64,000 nt of DNA, taken from Rhodococcus sp. KRD197. Lineage in GTDB: Bacteria; Actinomycetota; Actinomycetes; Mycobacteriales; Mycobacteriaceae. The stretch is from contig NZ_JABFAO010000011.1 in NCBI RefSeq assembly GCF_017168235.1, positions 1-64,000 on the forward strand. Direction: 5' to 3'. Positions 8,374 through 15,999 of the stretch are shown in pieces (position 1 is the stretch's first letter; every line of letters begins with the position of its first letter). A model generated the notes under the pieces. It searched no databases. It was not told the DNA's origin and was given only the letters and a program-made list of their open reading frames with translations. A program made the position numbers and the translations under genes.

Positions 8374-9878
8374 GCATTCAGTCAGGAAAGCTGTGGGGCG
8401 TGGGCATCGGACCGGGCGACCCGGAACTGGTCACGGTCAAGGCTGCGCGTGTGATCGGCGAAGCAGATGTCGTCGCCTTTCACAGCGCACAGCACGGGCG
8501 CAGCATCTCTCGCGGTGTCGCCTCGCGCTACATGCGTGAGGATCAGATCGAAGTGCATCTCGTCTATCCAGTCACCACCGGCACCACCGATCACCCGGGC
8601 GGGTATCAGGGTGCCATCGACGAATTCTACGAGCAGGCCGCCGAACGCCTTGCCGAACATCTTGTTTCGGGCCGTTCGGTTGCACTGCTGGCAGAAGGTG
8701 ACCCGCTCTTCTACAGCTCGTACATGCATATGCACAAGCGACTCGCCGATCGGTTCGACGTCGAGATCGTTCCCGGTGTCACATCGGTGAGTGCGGCCTC
8801 CGCCGCGATGGAAACCCCACTGGTCGAACGGGACGAGGTGTTCACCGTCCTGCCCGGCACCCTGCCAGTCGACGAGCTGGCCCGCCGCCTTCGCACCACC
8901 GACGCCGCAGCAATCATGAAGTTGGGCCGCACATTTCCCACGGTGGTTCGTGCCCTGGAGCAGTCGGGCAGACTGGCCGAGGCTCGCTACGTCGAACGTG
9001 CGAGCACCGATCGTGAGCGGGTGCTCGCCATCGGCGACGTCGACCAGTCGGAAGTACCATATTTTTCCATCGCCATCGTTCCGAGTCCGTCCAACAACAA
9101 CGTTGCTGCCGATCCCCTGCCAGGTGAGGTCGTCGTGGTCGGGCTTGGGCCGGGCGCCGATCACTGGACCACCGACGAGGTACGCCAGGAAATCGCCGCC
9201 GCAACGGATCTCGTCGGCTACGTCACCTATCTCGATCGCGTGAGCGCACGCCCCGGACAGGTACGCCACGCCAGCGACAACAAGGTCGAGTCCGAGCGCG
9301 CCGCATTCGCCTTGGATCTCGCCAAGCGCGGCAAGCGAGTCGTGGTGGTCTCGTCCGGCGATCCAGGGGTGTTCGCGATGGCTGCTGCCGTCGTCGAGGT
9401 AGCCGCGGAGCCGCAATGGCGCGATGTCCGCGTGCGCGTGGTGCCCGGAATGACCGCAGCCAACGCTGTTGCCAGTCGCGTCGGAGCGCCACTCGGACAC
9501 GACTACGCGGTGATCTCGCTCTCGGACCGGCTCAAGCCGTGGGCTGTCGTGGCTGCTCGCCTGGCCGCCGTGGCCGCCGCGGACATGGCCATCGCGATCT
9601 ACAATCCCGCCTCGAAGTCGAGGACCTGGCAGGTCGGTGCCATGCGCGATCTCCTGCTCGAGCACAGGGAGGCGGACACGCCCGTGGTCATCGGTCGCGC
9701 AGTGGGTACCGCGGATGAATCCGTGCGCATCGTCACTCTCGAAGAGCTCGAACCCGAGGACATCGACATGCGGTGCCTGCTCATCATCGGCTCCTCCCAA
9801 ACCGAAGTCGTCGAATCCGACGCGGGCACCCGAGTATTCACCTCGCGTCGCTACCCGGATTCACAGCCGAGTTCGTAA
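8370..9878 (+). CDS. cobIJ: CobI-CobJ fusion: precorrin-2 C20- and precorrin-3B C17-methyltransferase
   Basis: The protein is a 502-residue fusion of two SAM-dependent tetrapyrrole methylases. Residues 1-240 are CobI ([40 protein letters not shown]), adding a methyl at C20. Residues 250-490 are CobJ ([36 protein letters not shown]), which methylates C17 with ring contraction. Fusion is usual in mycobacteria and Rhodococcus. The gene is coupled to cobH by a 4-base overlap. Its last 18 bases overlap the 3' end of convergent cobK. Confidence 0.93.
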   Translation: MSIQSGKLWGVGIGPGDPELVTVKAARVIGEADVVAFHSAQHGRSISRGVASRYMREDQIEVHLVYPVTTGTTDHPGGYQGAIDEFYEQAAERLAEHLVSGRSVALLAEGDPLFYSSYMHMHKRLADRFDVEIVPGVTSVSAASAAMETPLVERDEVFTVLPGTLPVDELARRLRTTDAAAIMKLGRTFPTVVRALEQSGRLAEARYVERASTDRERVLAIGDVDQSEVPYFSIAIVPSPSNNNVAADPLPGEVVVVGLGPGADHWTTDEVRQEIAAATDLVGYVTYLDRVSARPGQVRHASDNKVESERAAFALDLAKRGKRVVVVSSGDPGVFAMAAAVVEVAAEPQWRDVRVRVVPGMTAANAVASRVGAPLGHDYAVISLSDRLKPWAVVAARLAAVAAADMAIAIYNPASKSRTWQVGAMRDLLLEHREADTPVVIGRAVGTADESVRIVTLEELEPEDIDMRCLLIIGSSQTEVVESDAGTRVFTSRRYPDSQPSS

Positions 9879-10598
9879 CCAGGCCACGGCGCCGTCGACC
9901 GAATCGGTCACATGGTCGCTCGGTGATGCCGGGGGCCGGGCGATCATCACCACTGGGATACCGAGTCGACGGGCGGCCACCAGCTTTCCCTCCGTCATCG
10001 CCCCCCCGCTGTTCTTGCTGACCACGACATCGATTCGGTGCTCGCGCATCGTGGCGATCTCGTCGTCGATGTCGAATGGTCCACGCGCCAGCACAAGCTC
10101 GTGCCGCGATGGCAGCTCATCCACGGGTGCATCGATACTTCGGATCAGAAACCAGGTGCGACTGTTACCTGCGAACGCCCATACCCCGAGGCGTCCGATC
10201 GTGAGAAAGGCTCGTTCCGAGAACGATTCGACCATTCTTGCGGCGTCGGCGGGAGTCGAGGCGTCCAACCACACGTCGCCGGCGCCGGCTGTCCACTCCG
10301 GTCGATTCAACCGTAGCAACGGAACTCCCACGCTCGCAGCGGCAATAGCGGCATTGCCGGACATGGTTGCGGCAAAAGGGTGCGTTGCATCGACGACGAC
10401 CTCGATCGCATGGGCGTGGATCCAGGTAGTCAATCCATCGGCGCCACCGAAGCCGCCGACTCGCGAATCACCTTCTGGCAGATGTGGATCGGACACTCTT
10501 CCCGCCAGCGAGGTCATGATGGCGAATCGGCTGTCCTGCGACAAGCGCGCTGCGAGAAGTCGAGACTCGGACGTGCCCCCGAGGATCAGCACGTTCAC
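9861..10598 (-). CDS. cobK: Precorrin-6A reductase CobK
   Basis: The 245-residue NADPH-dependent enzyme reduces precorrin-6A to precorrin-6B. It begins VNVLILGGTSESRLLAARL, a Rossmann-type nucleotide-binding start. It also has VVDATHPFAATMSGNA and VVSKNSGGAMTEGKL, which are CobK hallmarks. The GTG at 10598 is chosen because it overlaps the cobL stop in GTGA and gives the family length. The open frame extends 15 codons further up without family similarity. In M. tuberculosis cobM lies between cobK and cobL; here the two genes touch and cobM is absent. Confidence 0.92.
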   Translation of the reverse strand: MNVLILGGTSESRLLAARLSQDSRFAIMTSLAGRVSDPHLPEGDSRVGGFGGADGLTTWIHAHAIEVVVDATHPFAATMSGNAAIAAASVGVPLLRLNRPEWTAGAGDVWLDASTPADAARMVESFSERAFLTIGRLGVWAFAGNSRTWFLIRSIDAPVDELPSRHELVLARGPFDIDDEIATMREHRIDVVVSKNSGGAMTEGKLVAARRLGIPVVMIARPPASPSDHVTDSVDGAVAWLRTRL

Positions 10599-11797
10599 GA
10601 CTTGACTGCACTCCACTGGGCAACCGGGAGCTGAGGTCGCCAACTCGTGAACGTCCCGAGCGGCTCACCCCGATAGATTTGAAACTTCCTGAGAGTACCG
10701 CCGAAACGCGAAACACAGTCCAGCAAGAGCGCTTCGGACTCGGCGGTCACGGCGTTGGCGGTGAGCCGGCCACCTCGACCCAGCTGCTCCCAACAGGCGT
10801 CGACCATGCCGTCCTGGGTCAGTCCTCCGCCGATGAAGACGGCGTCGGGCGGGTCGCCCCCGAACTCGTCCGGGGCCGGCCCCAAGACTCGCAGAGCAGG
10901 CACACCGAGCGCGGACGCATTCGATTCGATCTGTTCGCGGCGGCCGACAATCGATTCGAACACCGTTGCACGGCAACTCGGGTCGGTGCGCATCCACTCG
11001 ATCGCTATCGACCCGGAGCCGCCGCCGACATCCCAGAGGTGTTCACCGGGAGCCGGAGCCAGCGCTGACAATGTCAGACTGCGCACCTCGGACTTCGTCA
11101 GCTGCCCGTCGCCACTGTATGCAGAATCGGGTAGACCGGGGACACGCGTGAGTCGTTGGTATGTCGGATCGCTCACACACTCGATCGCGACCACGTTCAA
11201 CGCATCGCCGACGGGGTGACTCCACTTGTCGGCAGTTCCCGTGACCAGTCGTTCTGCGGGACCGCCGAGTTGTTCGAGCACGGTGACGGAGGAACCGCCG
11301 AAACCGGAACGGCGAAGCAGTTCGACGACGTGCGCCGGAGTGTGCTCGTCTCGAGACAGAACAAGAACGTGGGCGCGATCGAAGAGCGCAGGGGAAATGC
11401 TGGTGACGGCCGCATTGACGATGTTGACCGTGGTGGTGGCGTGTACGGCCCAGCCCAACCTGGCGCATGCCAGCGACAGCGAGGATGCAGCCGGGATGAC
11501 GTGCAGCCTCGAGGCGCCGAACTCGCGTGCCAGGCTCACCCCGATCCCATGGAACATCGGATCACCGCTGGCGAGTACACAGACCCGGCGTCCGTCGAAC
11601 TCCTCGATCGAGGATCGGAGTGCTGGAAGCAACGGGCTCGGCCAGCGACGTAGCCGGTCCGCAGCGATCGGCAGTGTCGATAGTTGCCGGGCGGACCCGA
11701 AGACCACATCGGCAGCGTGGAGTACAGCTCGCGTGTGCTCGGACAGGCCGTCCCAGCCGTCGGCGCCGATGCCGATCACCTCGATCGGGTGGTGCAT
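10595..11797 (-). CDS. cobL: Precorrin-6Y C5,15-methyltransferase (decarboxylating) CobL
   Basis: The 400-residue bifunctional enzyme has an N-terminal tetrapyrrole-methylase domain of about residues 1-200 (IEVIGIGADGWDGL; VCVLASGDPMFHGIG). A C-terminal CbiT-type Rossmann methyltransferase follows (LWDVGGGSGSIAIEWMR; DAVFIGGGLTQDG). It methylates C5 and C15 and decarboxylates the ring-C acetate to yield precorrin-8X. The start at 11797 gives [11 protein letters not shown] and overlaps the SDR stop by one base (TGATG). Upstream in-frame ATGs would run into the SDR gene. It forms a minus-strand operon with the SDR gene and cobK. Confidence 0.92.
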   Translation of the reverse strand: MHHPIEVIGIGADGWDGLSEHTRAVLHAADVVFGSARQLSTLPIAADRLRRWPSPLLPALRSSIEEFDGRRVCVLASGDPMFHGIGVSLAREFGASRLHVIPAASSLSLACARLGWAVHATTTVNIVNAAVTSISPALFDRAHVLVLSRDEHTPAHVVELLRRSGFGGSSVTVLEQLGGPAERLVTGTADKWSHPVGDALNVVAIECVSDPTYQRLTRVPGLPDSAYSGDGQLTKSEVRSLTLSALAPAPGEHLWDVGGGSGSIAIEWMRTDPSCRATVFESIVGRREQIESNASALGVPALRVLGPAPDEFGGDPPDAVFIGGGLTQDGMVDACWEQLGRGGRLTANAVTAESEALLLDCVSRFGGTLRKFQIYRGEPLGTFTSWRPQLPVAQWSAVKS

Positions 11798-12549
11798 CAG
11801 CGCGGCATCTTTCGCCACAGCCATGCCGGCAGCATGTTCAAGCCGAAGTAGATCGGTGCGAGGATGCCCGGTACCCACACGCGCGCTCGGCCGCGGGCGA
11901 GAGCCCGAACCACTGCGTCAGCGACCTGTTCCGGCGTGCTGGAAAACGGCGCGGGCGTCATCCCCTGGGTCATCGACCCGATGACGAAACCTGGCCTGAC
12001 CAGCAACAGTGACACGCCCGACCCGTGCAGCGCGTCGGACAGACCACACGCGAAGCCGTCGAGGCCTGCCTTTGCCGAGCCGTAGACGTAGTTGGCTTTC
12101 CGAACGCGGACACCGGCAACCGAGGAGAACACGACGAGTTGGCCACTACCCTGCTTTCGCAGCAAGTTTGCGGCATGGGTCAGGACGGACACCTGCGCAA
12201 CGTAGTCGGTGTGCACTATCGCCACCGCGTGCTCGGCGTCTGTCTGTGCGCGAGCGTTGTCGCCCAGAATGCCGAACGCCAACACGACGGTGCCCAGTTT
12301 GCCATGGGCTTCGACAACAGAATCTAGAAAGCGCCCGTGCGACGCCAAGTCGTCGGCATCGAAGAAGACTGTGGACACCTCCCGTGCCCCCGCTGCTGTC
12401 ACCTGCGCAACCTGATCGTCCAATTCGTGGCTACGCCGCGCGGCAAGCACCACTCTTCGGCCCTCGGCCAGCCGAAGAGCTACCTCCATGCCGATATCGC
12501 TGTGCCCTCCCAGAACGAGCAGGGTGTCGTTTACGCCTGTGGCAGTCAC
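11797..12549 (-). CDS. Short-chain dehydrogenase/reductase (Rv2073c-like)
   Basis: The 250-residue classical-type SDR has a glycine-rich nucleotide motif, GGHSDIG, near residue 14. The catalytic Tyr-Lys pair is YVYGSAKAG, with the conserved Ser in VVFSSVAG. The tail is hydrophobic ([16 protein letters not shown]), suggesting membrane contact. It resembles the DprE2-like branch ([23 protein letters not shown]). Rv2073c occupies the same place beside cobL in M. tuberculosis. The substrate is unknown; a B12 role is only suggested by operon position. The start is the GTG at 12549. Confidence 0.82.
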   Translation of the reverse strand: MTATGVNDTLLVLGGHSDIGMEVALRLAEGRRVVLAARRSHELDDQVAQVTAAGAREVSTVFFDADDLASHGRFLDSVVEAHGKLGTVVLAFGILGDNARAQTDAEHAVAIVHTDYVAQVSVLTHAANLLRKQGSGQLVVFSSVAGVRVRKANYVYGSAKAGLDGFACGLSDALHGSGVSLLLVRPGFVIGSMTQGMTPAPFSSTPEQVADAVVRALARGRARVWVPGILAPIYFGLNMLPAWLWRKMPR

Positions 12550-12568
12550 GCCTGACAGTGTCGCCGAT

Positions 12569-12574
12569 TACCGT
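12569..12574 (+). promoter_or_regulatory. Leaderless-type -10 (TACCGT) for the 12582 gene
   Basis: TACCGT ends 7 bases before the ATG at 12582, in the 32-base divergent spacer shared with the SDR gene. Confidence 0.4.
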
Positions 12575-12581
12575 TTGTTTC

Positions 12582-13007
12582 ATGACTACCACCCCCACGG
12601 ATCCGTCCTCGCTCACCGAGGGAGCGCTCGAGTTCTTGACCGAACGCCACCTGGCGACACTTACCACCCTTCGAAAGGACGGGACCCCGCACGTCGTTGC
12701 AGTGGGCTTCACCTGGGATGCGGAGAACTCGATCGCTCGGGTGATCACCAGCCGTGCGTCCCAGAAGGCCCTGAACGCAGCACGCGGCGGCTATGCCGCG
12801 GTGAGCCAGGTCGACGGCGCTCGCTGGTTGACGCTCGAAGGTCCGAGCGAGGTACTCACCGACAAGGACGACGTGGTGGACGCCGAACAGCGATACGCAC
12901 GGCGCTACCGAGTGCCGCGGGAGAACCCCGAGCGCGTCGTCGTGCGCATTTCGGTGCAGCGTGTTCTCGGTTCTCGGTCGCTGTTAGGACGAACGCCGAC
13001 ACCCTGA
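12582..13007 (+). CDS. PPOX-class F420-dependent biliverdin reductase-like protein (Rv2074-like)
   Basis: The 141-residue split-barrel protein has [20 protein letters not shown] and [13 protein letters not shown], typical of F420/FMN PPOX proteins. Rv2074, shown to reduce biliverdin with F420H2, lies at the same position next to Rv2073c and cobL, so orthology is likely. Activity on biliverdin or another tetrapyrrole is inferred from that orthology. The gene is divergent from the SDR gene with only 32 bases between the starts. It converges with the M24 peptidase gene. Confidence 0.8.
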   Translation: MTTTPTDPSSLTEGALEFLTERHLATLTTLRKDGTPHVVAVGFTWDAENSIARVITSRASQKALNAARGGYAAVSQVDGARWLTLEGPSEVLTDKDDVVDAEQRYARRYRVPRENPERVVVRISVQRVLGSRSLLGRTPTP

Positions 13008-13021
13008 TCAGTGGCCCGAAA

Positions 13022-14167
13022 TCAGTCGATGGGAAGCGAGACGAGACCGTGCGGCCGCTGGTTGACGGACTCGCAGCCGTCCGCGGTGACGATCACGATG
13101 TCCTCTATGCGCGCGCCCCAGTGACCACGGAAGTAGATTCCAGGTTCGATGCTGAAGGCCATCCCGTCGACCAGTTCGATATCGTTCCCGGCAACGATGT
13201 ACGGCTCCTCATGCACCGACAGCCCGATGCCATGCCCGGTCCGGTGTAGGAAAGCCTCTCCCAGGCCCTCGGCGACGAGAATGTCACGTGCAGCAGCGTC
13301 GATGGCCTCGGCAGTGACGCCGGGCGCGACCGCGCCGACGGCGGCCTGCTGAGCTCGCTCGAGCACCGCGTACTGGGCGGCGATCTCCGATGATGGTTCG
13401 CCCAGAACGTATGTGCGCGTCGAGTCGGAGTTGTAGCCGGGGTCGACCGGCCCGCCGATATCGATGACCACGACATCACCGACCTCGATCACCCGATCGG
13501 AGACCTCGTGGTGGGGGTCGGCGCCGTGCGGACCGGATCCGACGATGATGAATGCGGCCTCGGTATGACCTTCTGCAACGATCGCGTCACCGATATCGGC
13601 GGCGACGGCCGCCTCGGTACGCCCGACCTTCAAGAACTCGCCCATCCTGGCGTGAACCCGGTCGATGGCCTGTCCGGCCCGGCGCAGTGCAGCGATCTCG
13701 GAATCGTCCTTGAGCATCCGCAGCCGGCGCAGCACCTCGGTTGCGAGGATGGGGGTCCGGCCGAGCTTGTCCGCCAGCGGGACGAAATGCAATGCAGGCA
13801 TGGCGTCGTCGACTGCAGTGGCAGCCCCGCTGGGCAACAAGCCGGAGACAATGTCGTACGGGCTGACGCCGTCGACCCAGTCGGTGACACGCAGCCCTAG
13901 CTCGGTCACCGCCGAAGGCTGCAGGGCAGCAAGTTCGAGTCGTGGAACCACCACCGTCGGGGTGGATCCGTCAGCCGCGACGACAAGGCAGATCAAACGC
14001 TCGAAGGAGCTGGCTTGCGAACCCACCAGATAGCGAAGATCCGGACCCGGTGAAATCAACAGAGCATCGAGTCCGGCCTGCCCCGCGTACTCGGCTGCGC
14101 GGGCAAGCCGAGAGGAGTAGATCTCTGAAGGGAAGCGAGCAGCTGACTGCTGGGAATCGGAACTCAT
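13022..14167 (-). CDS. pepE: M24-family Xaa-Pro peptidase (PepE/PepQ type)
   Basis: The 381-residue protein has an N-terminal creatinase-like domain and a C-terminal pita-bread metallopeptidase domain. All five metal ligands can be assigned: two Asp in [20 protein letters not shown], His in [15 protein letters not shown], Glu in FSIEPGIYF and Glu in ARIEDIVIV. It is expected to cleave Xaa-Pro dipeptides in the cytoplasm. Rv2089c (PepE) is the likely orthologue, next to the Rv2090 exonuclease as here. A TAGCCT hexamer 6 bases before the ATG suggests leaderless expression. Confidence 0.88.
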   Translation of the reverse strand: MSSDSQQSAARFPSEIYSSRLARAAEYAGQAGLDALLISPGPDLRYLVGSQASSFERLICLVVAADGSTPTVVVPRLELAALQPSAVTELGLRVTDWVDGVSPYDIVSGLLPSGAATAVDDAMPALHFVPLADKLGRTPILATEVLRRLRMLKDDSEIAALRRAGQAIDRVHARMGEFLKVGRTEAAVAADIGDAIVAEGHTEAAFIIVGSGPHGADPHHEVSDRVIEVGDVVVIDIGGPVDPGYNSDSTRTYVLGEPSSEIAAQYAVLERAQQAAVGAVAPGVTAEAIDAAARDILVAEGLGEAFLHRTGHGIGLSVHEEPYIVAGNDIELVDGMAFSIEPGIYFRGHWGARIEDIVIVTADGCESVNQRPHGLVSLPID

Positions 14168-14173
14168 GACTCC

Positions 14174-14179
14174 AGGCTA
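14174..14179 (-). promoter_or_regulatory. Leaderless-type -10 (TAGCCT) for pepE
   Basis: TAGCCT on the minus strand lies 6 bases before the ATG at 14167, in the 27-base spacer between divergent genes. Confidence 0.45.
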
Positions 14180-14194
14180 TCGGCGTTTGGCAAG

Positions 14195-15166
14195 ATGATG
14201 GCCATGACAGACCCGGGAAAGTCGCCTCTGCTCCTTCTCGACGGAGCCAGCCTGTGGTTTCGCGCCTACTACGCACTGCCCGAGTCGATTACGGCCCCGG
14301 ACGGAAGGCCCGTCAATGCTGTCCGCGGATTCATCGATATGGTTGCCGCGCTGATGACGCGAACCGAACCGAGCCGCCTCGCCGTCTGCCTCGATTTGAA
14401 CTGGCGCCCGCAGTTCCGTGTCGACGCCATCCCGTCCTACAAAGCCCACCGCGTCGCCGAGGCGGCGCCGGGAACTGAGGAAAGCGAGGAAGTTCCAGAC
14501 TCGTTGACGCCGCAGGTGGACATGATCATGGACGTTCTCCAGGCCGCGGGCATCGCCACGGCCGGCGCCGACGGGCTCGAGGCCGACGATGTGTTGGGAA
14601 CACTGGCGGCCCGCGAAAGAAACGATCCGGTGGTGGTGGTGAGCGGCGACCGTGACCTGCTTCAAGTTGCCGCAAACGAGCCCGTGCAGGTGCGGGTTCT
14701 GTACGTCGGCCGGGGGCTCGCGAAGGCCGAAATGTTCGGGCCGGCGGAGGTCGCCGAGAAGTACGGCGTGCCGTTGCACCGCGCCGGTGACGCCTACGCC
14801 GAACTGGCCTTGCTTCGTGGCGATTCGTCCGATGGACTACCGGGTGTCAAAGGCGTGGGCGAGAAGACAGCATCGACGCTCATGCTCCGATACGGGTCCG
14901 TCGCGGAGCTGCGTGCAGCCGCCCTGGACCCGAGCAGTGACATGGCGCAGGGTGTACGCGCCAAGTTGAACGCCGCGAGCGACTACCTCGACGCCGCCCT
15001 GCCGGTGGTGCGGGTGGTGACCGACGCCGACGTTCACCTGTCACGATCGGACGTCATCCCCGCAGCGCCGGCCGACAGCGAACGACTGAACCAGCTCGCC
15101 GTCGAGCTGGGAGTCGTCAACGCTGTGGACCGGCTCGTCTCGGCTCTCGCGGCCAACGGAAGCTGA
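14195..15166 (+). CDS. 5'-3' exonuclease (FEN-1/PolA N-terminal-like; Rv2090-like)
   Basis: The roughly 320-residue protein corresponds to the 5' nuclease domain of DNA polymerase I as a separate protein. It has the acidic metal-site motifs [28 protein letters not shown] and [12 protein letters not shown] helix-hairpin-helix follows ([14 protein letters not shown]). It should remove 5' flaps or RNA primers. Stand-alone copies are common in actinobacteria alongside full-length PolA. Two starts are possible: ATG at 14195 (MMAMTDPG) and ATG at 14204 (MTDPG). The second better matches the family N-terminus, but neither has a strong ribosome site. Confidence 0.88.
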   Translation: MMAMTDPGKSPLLLLDGASLWFRAYYALPESITAPDGRPVNAVRGFIDMVAALMTRTEPSRLAVCLDLNWRPQFRVDAIPSYKAHRVAEAAPGTEESEEVPDSLTPQVDMIMDVLQAAGIATAGADGLEADDVLGTLAARERNDPVVVVSGDRDLLQVAANEPVQVRVLYVGRGLAKAEMFGPAEVAEKYGVPLHRAGDAYAELALLRGDSSDGLPGVKGVGEKTASTLMLRYGSVAELRAAALDPSSDMAQGVRAKLNAASDYLDAALPVVRVVTDADVHLSRSDVIPAAPADSERLNQLAVELGVVNAVDRLVSALAANGS

Positions 15167-15181
15167 GAAAGCCCTTCGCGG

Positions 15182-15931
15182 TCAACGAGGGCGCGATACC
15201 ACGTAGGTGCCCTGATCGTCGGTCATCGTCAGCGTGACGGTTCGCTGCGCGCCATCGACCTCGAGCGTGCACTCGAATGAGGCACCCTCCTCGACCGTCA
15301 TACCGTCGGGGCAGGACACACCGGACACCGTGGACGCGCCGTATGTTCCGATGACAATTTGCTCGACACCGGATTCGGCGGCTGCACGGTCCAGTTGAGC
15401 CGTCCGGCCGAAGGCGAAGACAAGACCGCCCACGACGACGATCGCCGCGAGGACCCCGGCGGCGATCAGCAAGGGCTTCTTCGATTTGCTTGGTGCTGCC
15501 TGCTGTTGCCCGGGGTTCCACTGTCCCTGTGTCGGATACTGGCCCTGCTGTGGGTACTGCCCTTGCGGATATTGACCCTGTGTCGGGTACTGGCCCTGCT
15601 GTGGGTACTGCCCTTGCGGATATTGGCCCTGCGGCGGGTACTGCCCCTGTGTCGGGTACTGGCCCTGCGGATACTGACCCTGCGGTGGGTACTGGCCCTG
15701 TGGTGAGTATTGACCGTACTGCTGCTGGGGATAAGGCTGTTGCGGGTACGGCTGGCCGTACTGCTGCTGAGCGTTGGGATCCGGAGCCCATCCCTGCTGA
15801 CCGGGTTCGATTGGTTCTCGAGGCGGGTTGTTCCAGCCGTCCGAGCCTGTATCTCGGGATTCGGGTTCGCGTGACCCGGCACCGCGGGACCACTGGTCGT
15901 CCGGATTGTTCGGACCGTACGGGCCGCTCAT
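15182..15931 (-). CDS. DUF4333 membrane protein with a Gln/Gly/Tyr/Pro repeat region (Rv2091c-like)
   Basis: The 249-residue protein has three parts. Residues 1-50 are hydrophilic. Residues 55-142 are a low-complexity GQYPxQ repeat region. Residues 153-175 form one transmembrane helix, followed by an extracytoplasmic DUF4333 domain (about 180-249) with two cysteines, C207 and C221, that could form a disulfide. Proteins with such tails and one helix are frequent next to helY in this group, and Rv2091c lies at the same position. The GGAGGCG Shine-Dalgarno supports the ATG at 15931. Function is unknown; a cell-envelope role is a guess. Confidence 0.8.
   Translation of the reverse strand: MSGPYGPNNPDDQWSRGAGSREPESRDTGSDGWNNPPREPIEPGQQGWAPDPNAQQQYGQPYPQQPYPQQQYGQYSPQGQYPPQGQYPQGQYPTQGQYPPQGQYPQGQYPQQGQYPTQGQYPQGQYPQQGQYPTQGQWNPGQQQAAPSKSKKPLLIAAGVLAAIVVVGGLVFAFGRTAQLDRAAAESGVEQIVIGTYGASTVSGVSCPDGMTVEEGASFECTLEVDGAQRTVTLTMTDDQGTYVVSRPR
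15518..15709. repeat. Tandem GQYPxQ-coding repeat
   Basis: About 190 bases encode short GQYPQ, GQYPTQ, GQYPPQ and GQYPQQ units. Within them a 51-base block recurs almost exactly: the copy near 15531 is repeated near 15582. The period is a multiple of three, so copy-number change keeps the frame of the DUF4333 gene. Confidence 0.8.
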
Positions 15932-15999
15932 CTCGCCTCCACTCGATTGGATCGATCGGCCGTCACCTTATCGCGCCGCCAACGGCTCCGGTCGGATGA

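Noticed and set aside
15518-15709. CRISPR-like repeats
   Set aside because: Units are short, contiguous and in-frame within a coding sequence, with no spacers and no cas genes.
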